DNA from: Pleodorina starrii | Lineage: Eukaryota > Chlorophyta > Chlorophyceae > Chlamydomonadales > Volvocaceae | NCBI GenBank assembly: GCA_030267565.1 | Contig: BRXU01000066.1 | Coordinates: forward strand, 1 to 64,000 | Direction: 5' to 3' | DNA: 64,000 nt | Part shown: positions 28,039 to 36,619 of the stretch, piece after piece | Position numbering within the stretch: position 1 is the stretch's first letter | Layout: each line of letters opens with the position of its first letter | Position numbers and translations under genes: made by a program | The notes under the pieces: model-generated | What the model was told of the DNA's origin: nothing | Databases searched by the model: none | The model's input: only the letters and a program-made list of their open reading frames with translations

Positions 28039-28961
28039 GCCAGTTCACGCTCGAACAACCGGCGCCGCTCGGTGGGCCCGGCATAGGGGGCCATCAGCAG
28101 CGTGGTCTGGGTGATGGCCTCTTCCCCGGATTCAATCCCCGCCACCGCCGCGTCAGTGAGCAGGTGGGCCAGCTCCCCGATGGTGCCCTCGCACCGGGTG
28201 AGCAGATACCGGGCCATCTGAGGGGTGGCGATGGGCGAGGGGCGGCGCAACGGGAAGGAGGCGGCGAAGCTGGCCAGCAACGAACACCCCAGCCCGTCAG
28301 GCTCCCACCTCGGCAGGGTGAACGGTTCGAAGCGGTTCTCCAGCTGATCATCGGAACGGATCGCCAGGTAGGCCTCCCGGGTGCCGACCCCCACCAGCGG
28401 GATACGCAGCTCGTTGCCCAGAAACCGGATGAGGTTCAGGAACTCCCGGCGGGCATCGGCGCGGCCGGCCAGCACGTTGTGCAGCTCGTCGATCACCAGC
28501 ATCCGCACCCCCACCGCCCGCAGCAGCCCCAGAGTGCGTTGCTCGAGCTCGGCCAGCCGCTGCCTTGGGCGCAGCGGGGCCCCGAGGGCGGCCAGCAGCC
28601 CGGTGTAGAAACGGATCACCGTCGGCTCCGAGGGCATCTGCACCACCAGCACCGGGATCCGTTCCCGGTCCGCCTCGCTGACCGGTGCGTGGAGGCGCCG
28701 GAACTTCTCGATGATCATCGACTTGCCGTTGTTCGTCGCCCCGATCAGCAACAGGTTCGGCATCCGCTGCTTGCCCGGCCACGCCAACAGCTCCTCGAGC
28801 CGGCCCAGGGCCGCGGTGGCCCGCGGGTAGCCGATCCACCGGTCCGCCCGCACATAGTGCAGCCGCTCGGTCCCGGGCAGACGGGCCACCGCCCGGGCCC
28901 CCGGATGCAAGTGCCCCAGGTCCCCCCTGTCGATGTCACCGATCTCGGCCTCGTTCACCAT
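28035..28961 (-). CDS. tniB: TniB-like AAA+ ATPase, transposition regulator
   Basis: 308 residues. Walker A LLIGATNNGKSM, Walker B MLVIDELHNVLAG, and sensor-type IPLVGVGTREAYLAIRSDDQL, followed by a helical lid with ARYLLTRCEGTIGELAHLL. It belongs to the TniB/TnsC/MuB class that delivers target DNA to the transposase. It overlaps tniA by seven bases and tniQ by four, so the three are one translational unit. Confidence 0.94.
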   Translation of the reverse strand: MVNEAEIGDIDRGDLGHLHPGARAVARLPGTERLHYVRADRWIGYPRATAALGRLEELLAWPGKQRMPNLLLIGATNNGKSMIIEKFRRLHAPVSEADRERIPVLVVQMPSEPTVIRFYTGLLAALGAPLRPRQRLAELEQRTLGLLRAVGVRMLVIDELHNVLAGRADARREFLNLIRFLGNELRIPLVGVGTREAYLAIRSDDQLENRFEPFTLPRWEPDGLGCSLLASFAASFPLRRPSPIATPQMARYLLTRCEGTIGELAHLLTDAAVAGIESGEEAITQTTLLMAPYAGPTERRRLFERELA

Positions 28962-30685
28962 TGCTCGATCTCCTCGAACGGCGCAGCGGCGTCCACGCCG
29001 CCGACATCGGTGTCGCCCACATCCTCCTCGGAAAGGGAACCGTCCCCCACCGGAGGCACCAGGCCGGGGCGGGGCAACGAGCTCCCCGCGCTGGCGTGGC
29101 GGCGGCGCTGGGCGTCGCGGCGTGCCCTGCGCGTCGTGGTGGCGGCGGTGTCGGTGATGGTGCGCATCTGCTCCACCACCCGGAACAGCGCCTGCTCATC
29201 GACCTGCGCTCTGCCTTGCTCCCGCAACCGGGCCAGCGCACCACGGTGCTCCCACACACTGATCGGCGGATGCGACAGCGTCCGGTAGGGCACCGGCAGA
29301 TAAGCACCCCCCTCAGGCTCGAGCACCCAGATCCGGCTGATGTCGCGCGGATCGCGGCGGATCACGAACTTGCCCAACTGATCCCGGCGTCCGATCCAGG
29401 GCTTGAGCGCGTCACTGAAATAGCGCACGTGATCGACCACGAAACCGGTGCGCGTCAGCGACCGGCGGATCACCGGCAGGAAGTCGATCAGAAAGGCCGC
29501 CTCATCCCCGACGGTCGCCGGCGGCCCCCCGGCCGTTCCAGCCGCCCAGGCCGCCGCCGGGGTCTGACCCGTGGTAGTGTGCACCCGCCCGTGGTAGCCG
29601 GCCACCGCCAGCACCATCCACCGCTCCAACTCCCCCAGGGTCAGCACAGCCCGGGCCTGAGAGTCGTAGCCGCCCCGCTCCCCCGGATCAGAAAACGTCG
29701 TGCCGGGCAACTCGTGCACCATCCCCATCAGCGTGCCGATCACCCGCTCGACCACCCCGCCGTAGTGGGGCTGGCCCGCCGGCCGATAGGCCAGCGCGAT
29801 CCCGTGCTGCTCACAGCCGCGGCGCAACGCCTCGGAATGGAACTCCGAGGCATTGTCCACATACACCTGCCCCGGCTTGCCCGCCATCGGCCAGGAAGCC
29901 TCCACGCCCAACCGCTCCAGCCACGGGCGCTTGTCGGTGACCATGTGCCCCAGGCACAACCCCACCGACAGCGCCGAGGGCGCCTCCAGGGTCAACACCA
30001 TCCCGACGATGCATCTGCTGAACACATCGATGCCCACCGTCACGTACGGCCGCCCGATCGGCAGCCGGTGCCGGGCGTCGACCACGATCACATCCACCAC
30101 CGTGTGATCGATCTGCACCTGCTCCAGCACCGACCTCACCGGTGGGACGTGTCCGCCGGCCGGCTCCAGGGCCCGGACCGCATCCGGGCCCGCCCGCGCC
30201 CGCCTGGCCATCACCGGGTCCAGATCGGCGATCCGCCGCTGAACCGCACCGCGGGAGGGCACCGCCAACCCCCGCAACCGGCATACCCGGGCGATCTCCC
30301 GGTGCACCGACGCGATCGACCTACGCTGCCGCGACAGGTATGACCGGCCCAGCACTTCCTGGATGACCGCCTCCACAACCTCCGGCAAACGCCGCCCGCC
30401 ACGGCCCCCAGAGGAAGCCCCCGGAACCAGATCCGAAACCACACCCTCCCCGGCCCGCCACCGGCCCAGCAACGTATAGACCTGCCGCCGCGACAACCCC
30501 AACTCCTCAGCGGCAGCATCCGCAGCAGCGGCCCCCACCACCCCAGCCGCCGCCAGCGGGCCGATCACTTCCGCACGCCGGACCGCCACCGCCCACACAT
30601 CATCAGAGACGCTCAGCAGACCCCGCTCAACCACCCGGTCACCCTCGACCGTCTCGTCGTGCATAGAACTATGGAACAACACCAC
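28955..30685 (-). CDS. tniA: TniA DDE transposase
   Basis: 576 residues. N-terminal helix-turn-helix AAEELGLSRRQVYTLLGRW and a second DNA-binding part (SIASVHREIARVCRLRGLAVPSRGAVQRRI). The rve catalytic core has Asp in VQIDHTVVDV, Asp in QVYVDNASEFHSEALR and Glu in YGGVVERVIGTL. A Mu-type C-terminal beta-barrel follows (FVIRRDPRDISRIWVLEP). It starts 75 bases inside the right terminal repeat, the normal tniA position. It appears intact. Confidence 0.95.
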   Translation of the reverse strand: MVLFHSSMHDETVEGDRVVERGLLSVSDDVWAVAVRRAEVIGPLAAAGVVGAAAADAAAEELGLSRRQVYTLLGRWRAGEGVVSDLVPGASSGGRGGRRLPEVVEAVIQEVLGRSYLSRQRRSIASVHREIARVCRLRGLAVPSRGAVQRRIADLDPVMARRARAGPDAVRALEPAGGHVPPVRSVLEQVQIDHTVVDVIVVDARHRLPIGRPYVTVGIDVFSRCIVGMVLTLEAPSALSVGLCLGHMVTDKRPWLERLGVEASWPMAGKPGQVYVDNASEFHSEALRRGCEQHGIALAYRPAGQPHYGGVVERVIGTLMGMVHELPGTTFSDPGERGGYDSQARAVLTLGELERWMVLAVAGYHGRVHTTTGQTPAAAWAAGTAGGPPATVGDEAAFLIDFLPVIRRSLTRTGFVVDHVRYFSDALKPWIGRRDQLGKFVIRRDPRDISRIWVLEPEGGAYLPVPYRTLSHPPISVWEHRGALARLREQGRAQVDEQALFRVVEQMRTITDTAATTTRRARRDAQRRRHASAGSSLPRPGLVPPVGDGSLSEEDVGDTDVGGVDAAAPFEEIEQW

Positions 30686-30759
30686 CGGTCGCGCACACGA
30701 GTACAGAACCCCAAGATGACCGAACTCGACTACACACCCGCGCCATCACAGACCCGACC

Positions 30760-30784
30760 GTGCAGCCGACTTCAGAAACTGACA
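30760..30784 (-). repeat. Right terminal inverted repeat of Tn402-like transposon
   Basis: GTGCAGCC...AGAAACTGACA, the inverse of the left repeat with a single difference. Immediately followed by the CGGGCGC duplication and then by the distal res sequence. Confidence 0.9.
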
Positions 30785-30820
30785 CGGGCGCAAATTTCCC
30801 GGACGAGACGTCTCGCATCC
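30785..30820 (-). promoter_or_regulatory. Res region of resolvase copy 1, distal part
   Basis: TTTCCCGGACGAGACGTCTC (30796-30814) and following GCATCC match the inverse of 55374-55400 almost base for base. This is the part of the res site severed by the transposon. It contains the 12-bp palindrome CGAGACGTCTCG at 30804-30815. Confidence 0.85.
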
Positions 30821-30927
30821 CATGCCTTCAAAGACACCAGCCGTGAGCCACGCGTGACTGTCAGACAACTGAGTGCAATGGTTACGATGAAGCTTGCCGG
30901 TGTCAGCTACGCGCCATAGGGGGAATA
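30821..30927 (+). promoter_or_regulatory. Conserved leader of lsr2 unit 1
   Basis: Shares ATGCCTTCA-AGACAC, GTGCAATGGTTACGATGAAG and CGC-CCATAGGGGGA with 41274-41381 in front of the second unit. Conservation outside coding sequence suggests promoter and operator. AGGGGGAA forms the ribosome-binding site. Confidence 0.65.
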
Positions 30928-31425
30928 ATGCCGTTCGAGGTGTTTGACAAGAGGACGACTCCTCTGGCCAAGGCGCCGAGCGTGACCATCCAGAAGCGCG
31001 GAGTCATCTCGCTGAACAAGGCCGCCCACGACCTCATTGGCAATGCCGAAACGGTGGAACTGCTCTATGAACGCGACCGTCAGGTCATGGCTGTGCGTTC
31101 CACCGATGACTCCTCTCCGCATGCCTATGCGGTCAGGAATGGTTCCAAGCGCGGGCCCGGGCAGGCGATCATCTCGGCCACCGCCTTCACCCAGCACTAC
31201 GGCATCGACACCACTGCCACCAGGCGGTGGAAGCCCTTCGTGGAGGACGGCATGCTGTGCGTGGATTTCACCCAGGAAGGCACGATCATCACGGGCAACC
31301 GCACCAAAGCCACGGCACCAGCCCAGGACGCCAAGACGTCGGAAGCAGCAGTTACGGCGGAAGACATCGACGCCGTCGCTTCCCAGGAGGAGCCGACCGA
31401 CGATGACACCACCGACGACTCCTGA
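30928..31425 (+). CDS. Conserved hypothetical protein linked to lsr2, copy 1
   Basis: 165 residues. The N-terminal ~125 are almost identical to the copies at 26183 and 41382 (FEVFDKRTTPLAKAPSVTIQKRGVISLN; AYAVRNGSKRGPGQAII; RRWKPFVEDGMLCVDFTQEGTIITGN). The last ~35 residues are acidic and diverged. No enzyme motif, membrane segment or cysteine is visible. It is followed after 61 bases by lsr2 on the same strand, an arrangement repeated at 41.4 kb, so a shared role with Lsr2 is likely by context only. Confidence 0.88.
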   Translation: MPFEVFDKRTTPLAKAPSVTIQKRGVISLNKAAHDLIGNAETVELLYERDRQVMAVRSTDDSSPHAYAVRNGSKRGPGQAIISATAFTQHYGIDTTATRRWKPFVEDGMLCVDFTQEGTIITGNRTKATAPAQDAKTSEAAVTAEDIDAVASQEEPTDDDTTDDS

Positions 31426-31486
31426 CCACCCGCACGCCAGCACAGCCCTGTTCTACGACCCACTCACCCGAAAGGAACCCCCGCCC

Positions 31487-31816
31487 ATGGCCCAGAAAGT
31501 CCAAGTGCACCTCGAGGACGACCTCGACGGCGGCCCCGCCGACACCACCCTCACCTTCGCCCTCGACGGCAAGGACTACGAGATCGATCTCTCTGAGGCC
31601 AACGCCGAGAAGCTGCGCGAGGCGCTGCGCCCCTTCACGGAGGCTGGCCGCAAGGCCACCCGCAGCGGCAGCCCCCGCGGCCTACGGCCCCGTGCTTCGA
31701 GTAGTGATCCGGACACCGCCAAGATCCGGGCCTGGGCGAAGGAGAACGGCCACGAGGTCTCCGACCGCGGCCGCATCCACCAGTCCATCAAGGACGCTTA
31801 CTACGCGGCCCACTGA
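31487..31816 (+). CDS. lsr2: Lsr2-family nucleoid-associated protein, copy 1
   Basis: 109 residues. The N-terminal dimerisation domain (MAQKVQVHLEDDLDGGPADTTLTFALDGKDYEIDLSEANAEKLREAL) is followed by a basic Ser/Gly/Arg linker and the C-terminal AT-hook-like DNA-binding domain (IRAWAKENGHEVSDRGRIHQSIKDAYYAAH, with the RGR core). Lsr2 bridges AT-rich acquired DNA and silences it. It is the second gene of the two-gene unit and is followed by a strong terminator. Confidence 0.96.
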   Translation: MAQKVQVHLEDDLDGGPADTTLTFALDGKDYEIDLSEANAEKLREALRPFTEAGRKATRSGSPRGLRPRASSSDPDTAKIRAWAKENGHEVSDRGRIHQSIKDAYYAAH

Positions 31817-31833
31817 CTCTGGGCATCAAAAGG

Positions 31834-31883
31834 GGCTGACCCAGACATCGCTCATGGGCGAGGTCTGGGCCAGCCTTATTGTT
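31834..31883 (+). terminator. Rho-independent terminator after lsr2 copy 1
   Basis: Long stem GGCTG-CCCAGAC...GTCTGGG-CAGCC with an inner CGCTC/GGGCG pairing, followed by TTATTGTT. It lies between lsr2 and the convergent galU stop and could serve both strands. Confidence 0.85.
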
Positions 31884-31905
31884 ACCAGGTGCTTCTGGCC
31901 AGTTC

Positions 31906-32844
31906 TCACACTGTCTGCAGGGCAGCCTCGTCACTGACCGGCAGCGACCGGGTGTAGTCCTTGAGCCACTCCTGCAGCTCCGGGCCGAGGTCCTCCCGCT
32001 CCGAGGCGAGGATGATGTTCGCCTTCAGGTAGCTGAGCTTGTCGCCGGTGTCGTAGCGGCGGCCCTTGAAGACCACCCCGTACACGCCGCCGCCCTCGCC
32101 CTCGCGCCCGGCCAGGGTCTGCAGCGCGTCGGTGAGCTGGATCTCCCCGCCCCGGCCCGGGGCGGTGTTCTCCAGCACCTCGAACACGTCAGGGTGCAGG
32201 ACGTAGCGGCCGATGATGGCGAGGTTGGAGGGGGCCTCCTCCGGGGCGGGCTTCTCCACCAGCCCGTTGATCCGCACGTACTCGTCGCCCTCGACGACGG
32301 TGACGTCGGCGCAGCCGTAGGAGCTGATCTGCTCCGGGTCGACCTCCATCAGCGCCACCACGGAGCCGCCTGTGCGCTCCTGGACCTCGATCATCTGGGT
32401 GAGCAGGTCGTCGCGGGCGTCGATGAGGTCGTCGCCCAGCAGCACCGCGAAGGGCTCGTCGCCCACGTGGATCTTGGCCCGCAGCACCGCATGCCCCAGC
32501 CCCTTGGGGTCGGCCTGGCGCAGGTAGTGGATCTCCCCGAGCTCCGAGGCGTGCTCGACCTCGCGCAGCAGGGCGGTCTTGCCGGACTCCTCGAGCTGGT
32601 GCTCCAGGGCCGGCACCCGGTCGAAGTGGTCCTCGAGGGCTCGTTTGGACCGGCCGGTGATCATGAGCACGTCCTGCAGGCCGGCGTCCACGGCCTCCTG
32701 CACCACGTACTGGATGGCCGGGCGGTCCACGACCGGCAGCATCTCCTTGGGCATGGCCTTCGTCGCGGGCAGGAACCGGGTGCCGAGCCCGGCGGCGGGG
32801 ATCACGGCCTTGCGGACCGCACGGGTGCTGTTGCTTGGATTCAT
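31906..32844 (-). CDS. galU: UTP-glucose-1-phosphate uridylyltransferase
   Basis: 312 residues from the ATG at 32844. It makes UDP-glucose from UTP and glucose-1-phosphate in the cytosol. Nucleotide-binding signature VIPAAGLGTRFLPATKAMPKEMLPVVDRPAIQYVV is at residues 12-46; LLGDDLID supplies the metal site; VEKPAPEEAPSNLAIIGRYVL and YDTGDKLSYLKANI are conserved GalU blocks. Length is normal. It probably feeds the neighbouring PelF/PelG polysaccharide module, which is transcribed divergently. A chromosomal galU would be expected too, so this may be an extra copy. Confidence 0.95.
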   Translation of the reverse strand: MNPSNSTRAVRKAVIPAAGLGTRFLPATKAMPKEMLPVVDRPAIQYVVQEAVDAGLQDVLMITGRSKRALEDHFDRVPALEHQLEESGKTALLREVEHASELGEIHYLRQADPKGLGHAVLRAKIHVGDEPFAVLLGDDLIDARDDLLTQMIEVQERTGGSVVALMEVDPEQISSYGCADVTVVEGDEYVRINGLVEKPAPEEAPSNLAIIGRYVLHPDVFEVLENTAPGRGGEIQLTDALQTLAGREGEGGGVYGVVFKGRRYDTGDKLSYLKANIILASEREDLGPELQEWLKDYTRSLPVSDEAALQTV

Positions 32845-32888
32845 GGGCACACGGTAACTGTGCGATCGCCAAGCCCCCGAATCGAAAG

Positions 32889-32917
32889 CGCCCCGCCTCG
32901 CAGTGCGAGACGGGGCG
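32889..32917. terminator. Strong hairpin upstream of galU
   Basis: CGCCCCGCCTCGCA pairs with TGCGAGACGGGGCG with one mismatch and a one-base loop. It could be a terminator or a leader structure of galU. There is no long T run on either strand (GTTCTC on plus, CTTTCG on minus). Confidence 0.55.
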
Positions 32918-33344
32918 TTCTCGTGCCCGCGCGGGGTCACGGGCACACGTCCCGGGGGAAAGGGACGCCCAGACCGTAACAGAAGGAAACACCTGATGTG
33001 CAGGACTGAACCGCACAAAATCCTCGGCCGGGTCGGCGTCAGCAGGATTTGGCCTCAGATTTGGAGGCGCCGCCTCTTGTTTTCTCCTCCCAATTGGCGC
33101 CCCGGGGCGGTTTGACTGCTTTGAAGACTTGCCCTGTGACCAGCGGAGATGTCCGCATCCCGGCGAGGCGAACCACCCAGCCCCCTCGTGAATTTATGAG
33201 AGGTTCATCACTTCTTTTGCGTATGCACCGTTATTACCGGCAAGCTAACCCCGGCGGAAGGCAGGGGATGTCTTACCGCGTCTAGTTCATCGGGGCGTTC
33301 TCGCGACGGGGGTCGCAGACGCTTCCCGGTTCGCAGGGGGAACC
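32918..33344. other. Divergent intergenic region between galU and pelG
   Basis: About 430 bases. Promoters for galU and the Pel-like operon should lie here. AT-richer patches occur near 33190-33240, and the palindrome GGAGGCGCCGCCTC lies at 33062-33076. No gene is seen. Confidence 0.45.
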
Positions 33345-34787
33345 ATGAGATCGATCCAGTCCTTGGTGCACGACGCCTTCAGCCGGCGCCGCACCGCAGT
33401 CATCGTGTCGGCCTTGTTGCTGACGGCTCTGGTCCCGGCAACTGTCGATCGGCTCGCGCAGGCCAGCCTGACGCTATTGGCCTTGACCGGGGGGCTGCTG
33501 GTCGTGGCTGTGGTCGCACTGATGATGCGCGGCGGAGCCCCCGGCATGGTCGGCAACGATCCGGATTCGCCGGTGAGCAGCCGGGGCGGGGTGAACCTCC
33601 TGCTGTACCTGTCCCCGGTGATATTCCTCAACATCGTCTTCCCGCTGGTCAGTCCCCGGATGGCCGATGCCACGGTCGGAGGCGTACAGCTGACCTACGT
33701 GGTGCTGGCGTCCTCGATCACCGTGCCGTGGCTGGCCCAGGCGGCGTGCATGCCCGCCTACCGCGCCATCGGCGGACTGATGGCCGAGCGGGACATGGAG
33801 CAGATCACGCGCCGGTTCTGCCAGGTGTGGCCGGCGATGTTCGTTCAGACGCTGCCGTTGGTCGGGTTGTTCGCGGTCCCGCTGTGGCTGGCCACCGGCT
33901 GGTCGGCCCAGGCCATGGGCACCTACCTGGTGCTGTGCGGGGCGCACGTGTTGTTCGTGCAGTCCCTGGTGTTGGCCAACGTCGGGGAACGACGCGGGCT
34001 GTGGGCGCTGGCCTGGGGCGCCTACGCCGTGGCCCTGGCCGTGGCGCCGACGCTGTGGATCCTGCCGCCGGTGCTGGCCGCAGCCACCCAGATCGCGGCC
34101 ATGGGCAAGCACCTGACCCACGCCCGCTCCTTCGAACGCCTGGGACACCGCAACTTCGCCGGTGACGTCATCCGGGGACTGCTGCTCGGTGCGGTGCTGT
34201 GGGCGGACAAATTCGTGCTCTTCCTCGTCACCGACGGCACCTTCCAGGTGGTGGTGGTGTTCATGGGCATGCTCCCGGCGGTACTGGCCTACAACTTCTA
34301 TTTCGTGAACCTGGCCCCGCACGTGGACCGCGCCGTGGCCGGGCTGCACCGGGCAATCGAACGCGAGCCGCTGCCGGTGCTGGCCTCCCACTCCACGCTG
34401 CTCAGCCACATCGTCGACCGCGCCGTGCTGCGCACCGGGGCGATCGGCATGGCCCTGACCTTGGCGGCATCGATGCTGCTGGGCGGACTGCAGCCGGCCC
34501 ACGTGCTGCTGGCCGTGGCCGTGTCGGTGGCCTCCTGGACGTTCATGATGCTCACCCTGCTCAGCTACGAGCTGGACTACATCGGGGAGAAGATCACCGC
34601 CCAGGCCCTCAGCGCCGCCCACCTGCTGGTGTGCGTCCTCGCGTTCACCGCCCTGGGCACCAACGGCGCCTACGGCGTGCTGCTGCTGGCCGACCTCGTG
34701 CTCGTGGCCGTGGCCTGGGGGCTGTACAAGCGCCACTGGGTCCAGCCGGAGTACACCCTGTTCTGGCGCCACGCCACCTCCTGGTAA
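33345..34787 (+). CDS. pelG: PelG-like polysaccharide membrane transporter
   Basis: 480 residues with about 12 membrane segments, for example VNLLLYLSPVIFLNIVFPLVS, LPLVGLFAVPLWLATGW, VVVVFMGMLPAVLAYNFYFVNL and ASWTFMMLTLLSYEL. PelG is a MOP/Wzx-related membrane protein that works with the glycosyltransferase PelF in Pel polysaccharide synthesis. Identification rests on the overall topology, the FYFVNLAPHVDRAV and YIGEKITAQAL areas and the adjacent pelF. The N-terminal ~60 residues contain two helices ahead of the conserved part. First gene of a four-gene plus-strand set. Confidence 0.8.
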   Translation: MRSIQSLVHDAFSRRRTAVIVSALLLTALVPATVDRLAQASLTLLALTGGLLVVAVVALMMRGGAPGMVGNDPDSPVSSRGGVNLLLYLSPVIFLNIVFPLVSPRMADATVGGVQLTYVVLASSITVPWLAQAACMPAYRAIGGLMAERDMEQITRRFCQVWPAMFVQTLPLVGLFAVPLWLATGWSAQAMGTYLVLCGAHVLFVQSLVLANVGERRGLWALAWGAYAVALAVAPTLWILPPVLAAATQIAAMGKHLTHARSFERLGHRNFAGDVIRGLLLGAVLWADKFVLFLVTDGTFQVVVVFMGMLPAVLAYNFYFVNLAPHVDRAVAGLHRAIEREPLPVLASHSTLLSHIVDRAVLRTGAIGMALTLAASMLLGGLQPAHVLLAVAVSVASWTFMMLTLLSYELDYIGEKITAQALSAAHLLVCVLAFTALGTNGAYGVLLLADLVLVAVAWGLYKRHWVQPEYTLFWRHATSW

Positions 34788-34921
34788 CCCACCCCCTCCC
34801 TCACCCGCCGCACCACCGGTCGGCGCGCCCCGCACGAGAACCGAACCCCGGCACCCGATGCGATTCCCCGGCCGGGTGCACACCGGCCCAGATCACCCCT
34901 GTCTCCTGAGGAGCCCCTGGC

Positions 34922-36619
34922 ATGTACCCCTTCACTCTCTCCCGCGCCAAGCACCGCGCCACTCCCACGGACGCCCTGGGCCTGCTGCCGGCCCAGCGGC
35001 AGCGCCAGCAGGAGTATGAAGAGGTGGACGTGGCCATCGTGATGGAGTCCACCTACCCCTACCTCAAGGGCGGGGTGTCGGCGGTGGTCCACGACATCGT
35101 CATGGGAAACCCCGACCTGACCTACGGCATCATCCACATCGCCTGGGACTCCTCCAGCCCCCACGAGGATCTCTACGGCATGCCCTCAAACGTGAAGTGG
35201 GTGCGGGTCGTGTACCTGAGCATGCAGGAGCACCGGCACGACTTCATGGCCGCGCGCACCAAAGACCTGGGCATGACCTCCGCCCAGCGGACCGAGCTGT
35301 CGAACCGGATCTTCGATGCCCTCTACGCCCTGTCCGAGCGGCGGGACACGGAGCCGCTGTGGCAGCTGATCGACGAAGGGTTCAATGAGCGCACCCGGGC
35401 GTATCCGCTGTGGGCGGTGCTGGGCACCAAGGAGTTCATGCACGCACTGACCGAGCGGATGCCTCAGCTGGGGCTGTCGCTGTCGGAGTCCTTCTGGGTG
35501 CTGCGCGGTTTCTTCTCTCTGGCCTACGCCGTGCTGGGCGAGACCATGCCCAAGGCCCGGGTCTACCACGCGCACACCACCGGATATGCTTCCCTGCTTG
35601 GGGCCGCCGCGGCCCGCGACCACGGGACTTCCTTCCTGCTCACCGAGCACAACCTTTATGTGCGCGACACGGTCAACACCCTGTTGGATCGGAACATGGC
35701 CCTGTCCATCACCTCGAAGGACTACCGCACCTTCGACGTCACCGCCGAGCAGCGGGCCTGGATGGCCTGGTGGATCGAGATGGGCCACTTCTGCTACCCC
35801 AGCGCCGAAGTCATCACCTACCTCTACCCCACCGCGATCACCGAGGCCGCCGAGCTGGGCACCGACATCGACAAGTCGGTGGTGCTGCCCAACGGCATGA
35901 CCATCGAGGAGTTCGAGGAGAAGTACCACGCCCGCCAAGCCGCCGTGGAGAAGATCGCCCAGGACCGGGACCAGCACACCTGGAAGCTGGTTTACATCGC
36001 CCGGGTGGTGCCCATCAAGGGACTGATGGATCTGCTCTCCAGCATGGACATCCTCAAACGGCACGGATACCCCAACCTGCACCTGGACGTGCTGGGCCCC
36101 ACCGAGCACGTCCCGGAGTACTACGAGGCCTGCCTGGCCAAGATCGAGGCGCTCGGCCTGCAGGACATGGTGACCATCCACGGCACCGTCAACGTCCGGG
36201 ACATGCTCGACCAGTTCGACCTGCTGGTGCTGCCCAGTTACAACGAGGGTCAGCCCATCGTGGTGCTCGAGGCCATGGCCGCCGGCATCCCCACCGTCGG
36301 CTCCAACGTCGGGGGCATGAGCCAGCTGGTCGCCGATGACCTGCACACCGCCGACGGCCGGACCTGGGGGGCCTGTGGCGAGTTGCTCTCCGCCGGTGAT
36401 GTCGAGGGCATGGCCCGCCAGATCCGCACCGTCATCGAGGACACCGACCGCTACCGCACCTACTGCGCCAACGCCCGCGGACGGGTGGAGGACTTCTTCC
36501 AACTCCACGAAGTGATGTCCTCCTACAACCAGATCTACCGGATGCTCGGGAACATGAACACGGAGCGCAACTTTGAGTACTGGGGCGAAGAAACAATTCC
36601 ATTGAAGACTTCCTCATGA
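34922..36619 (+). CDS. pelF: PelF-type GT4 glycosyltransferase
   Basis: 565 residues. It has the PelF N-terminal signature VAIVMESTYPYLKGGVSAVVHDI at about 38-60. The GT-B C-terminal domain has YIARVVPIKGLMDLL and the nucleotide-sugar motif LPSYNEGQPIVVLEAMAAGIPTVGSNVGG containing E-x7-E. Cytosolic. In Pel systems PelF polymerises UDP-sugars and PelG passes the chain across the membrane. The start is preceded by GAGGAG. It overlaps the next gene by four bases (ATGA), so the hydrolase-like protein is co-translated. Confidence 0.88.
   Translation: MYPFTLSRAKHRATPTDALGLLPAQRQRQQEYEEVDVAIVMESTYPYLKGGVSAVVHDIVMGNPDLTYGIIHIAWDSSSPHEDLYGMPSNVKWVRVVYLSMQEHRHDFMAARTKDLGMTSAQRTELSNRIFDALYALSERRDTEPLWQLIDEGFNERTRAYPLWAVLGTKEFMHALTERMPQLGLSLSESFWVLRGFFSLAYAVLGETMPKARVYHAHTTGYASLLGAAAARDHGTSFLLTEHNLYVRDTVNTLLDRNMALSITSKDYRTFDVTAEQRAWMAWWIEMGHFCYPSAEVITYLYPTAITEAAELGTDIDKSVVLPNGMTIEEFEEKYHARQAAVEKIAQDRDQHTWKLVYIARVVPIKGLMDLLSSMDILKRHGYPNLHLDVLGPTEHVPEYYEACLAKIEALGLQDMVTIHGTVNVRDMLDQFDLLVLPSYNEGQPIVVLEAMAAGIPTVGSNVGGMSQLVADDLHTADGRTWGACGELLSAGDVEGMARQIRTVIEDTDRYRTYCANARGRVEDFFQLHEVMSSYNQIYRMLGNMNTERNFEYWGEETIPLKTSS

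Larger units (their letters stand above)
24260..30784 (-). mobile_element. Tn402/Tn5053-like transposon
   Basis: 6525 bp bounded by 25-bp inverted repeats with one mismatch, TGTCAGTTTC...GGCTGCAC at 24260-24284 and the inverse at 30760-30784. They resemble the known Tn402/Tn5053 end (TGTCATTTTC...GACTGCAC). Inside are tniA, tniB, tniQ, a resolvase gene in the tniR position, a GNAT gene, a RidA relic and a paralogue of the Lsr2-linked genes. A 7-base direct repeat CGGGCGC flanks both ends (24253-24259 and 30785-30791); 5 bases is usual for the family. The host sequence is a res site. Confidence 0.93.

Noticed and set aside
24260..30784. CRISPR-associated or Tn7-like guided transposon
   Set aside because: No cas gene, no CRISPR repeats and no TnsA/TnsD/TnsE. 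The ends and gene order fit Tn402/Tn5053.
31906..33018. Longer galU with 58 extra N-terminal residues
   Set aside because: The extension is Arg-rich, runs through the hairpin at 32889-32917 and is absent from the family; the ATG at 32844 gives the standard length.
33474..34883. Long open frame antisense to pelG (about 470 codons)
   Set aside because: A high-GC shadow frame of pelG. The product is His/Gln/Gly-rich low-complexity sequence with no domain, and the sense strand has a clear transporter.
35186..36508. Long open frame antisense to pelF
   Set aside because: Shadow of the glycosyltransferase gene; no ribosome-binding site or recognisable motif.
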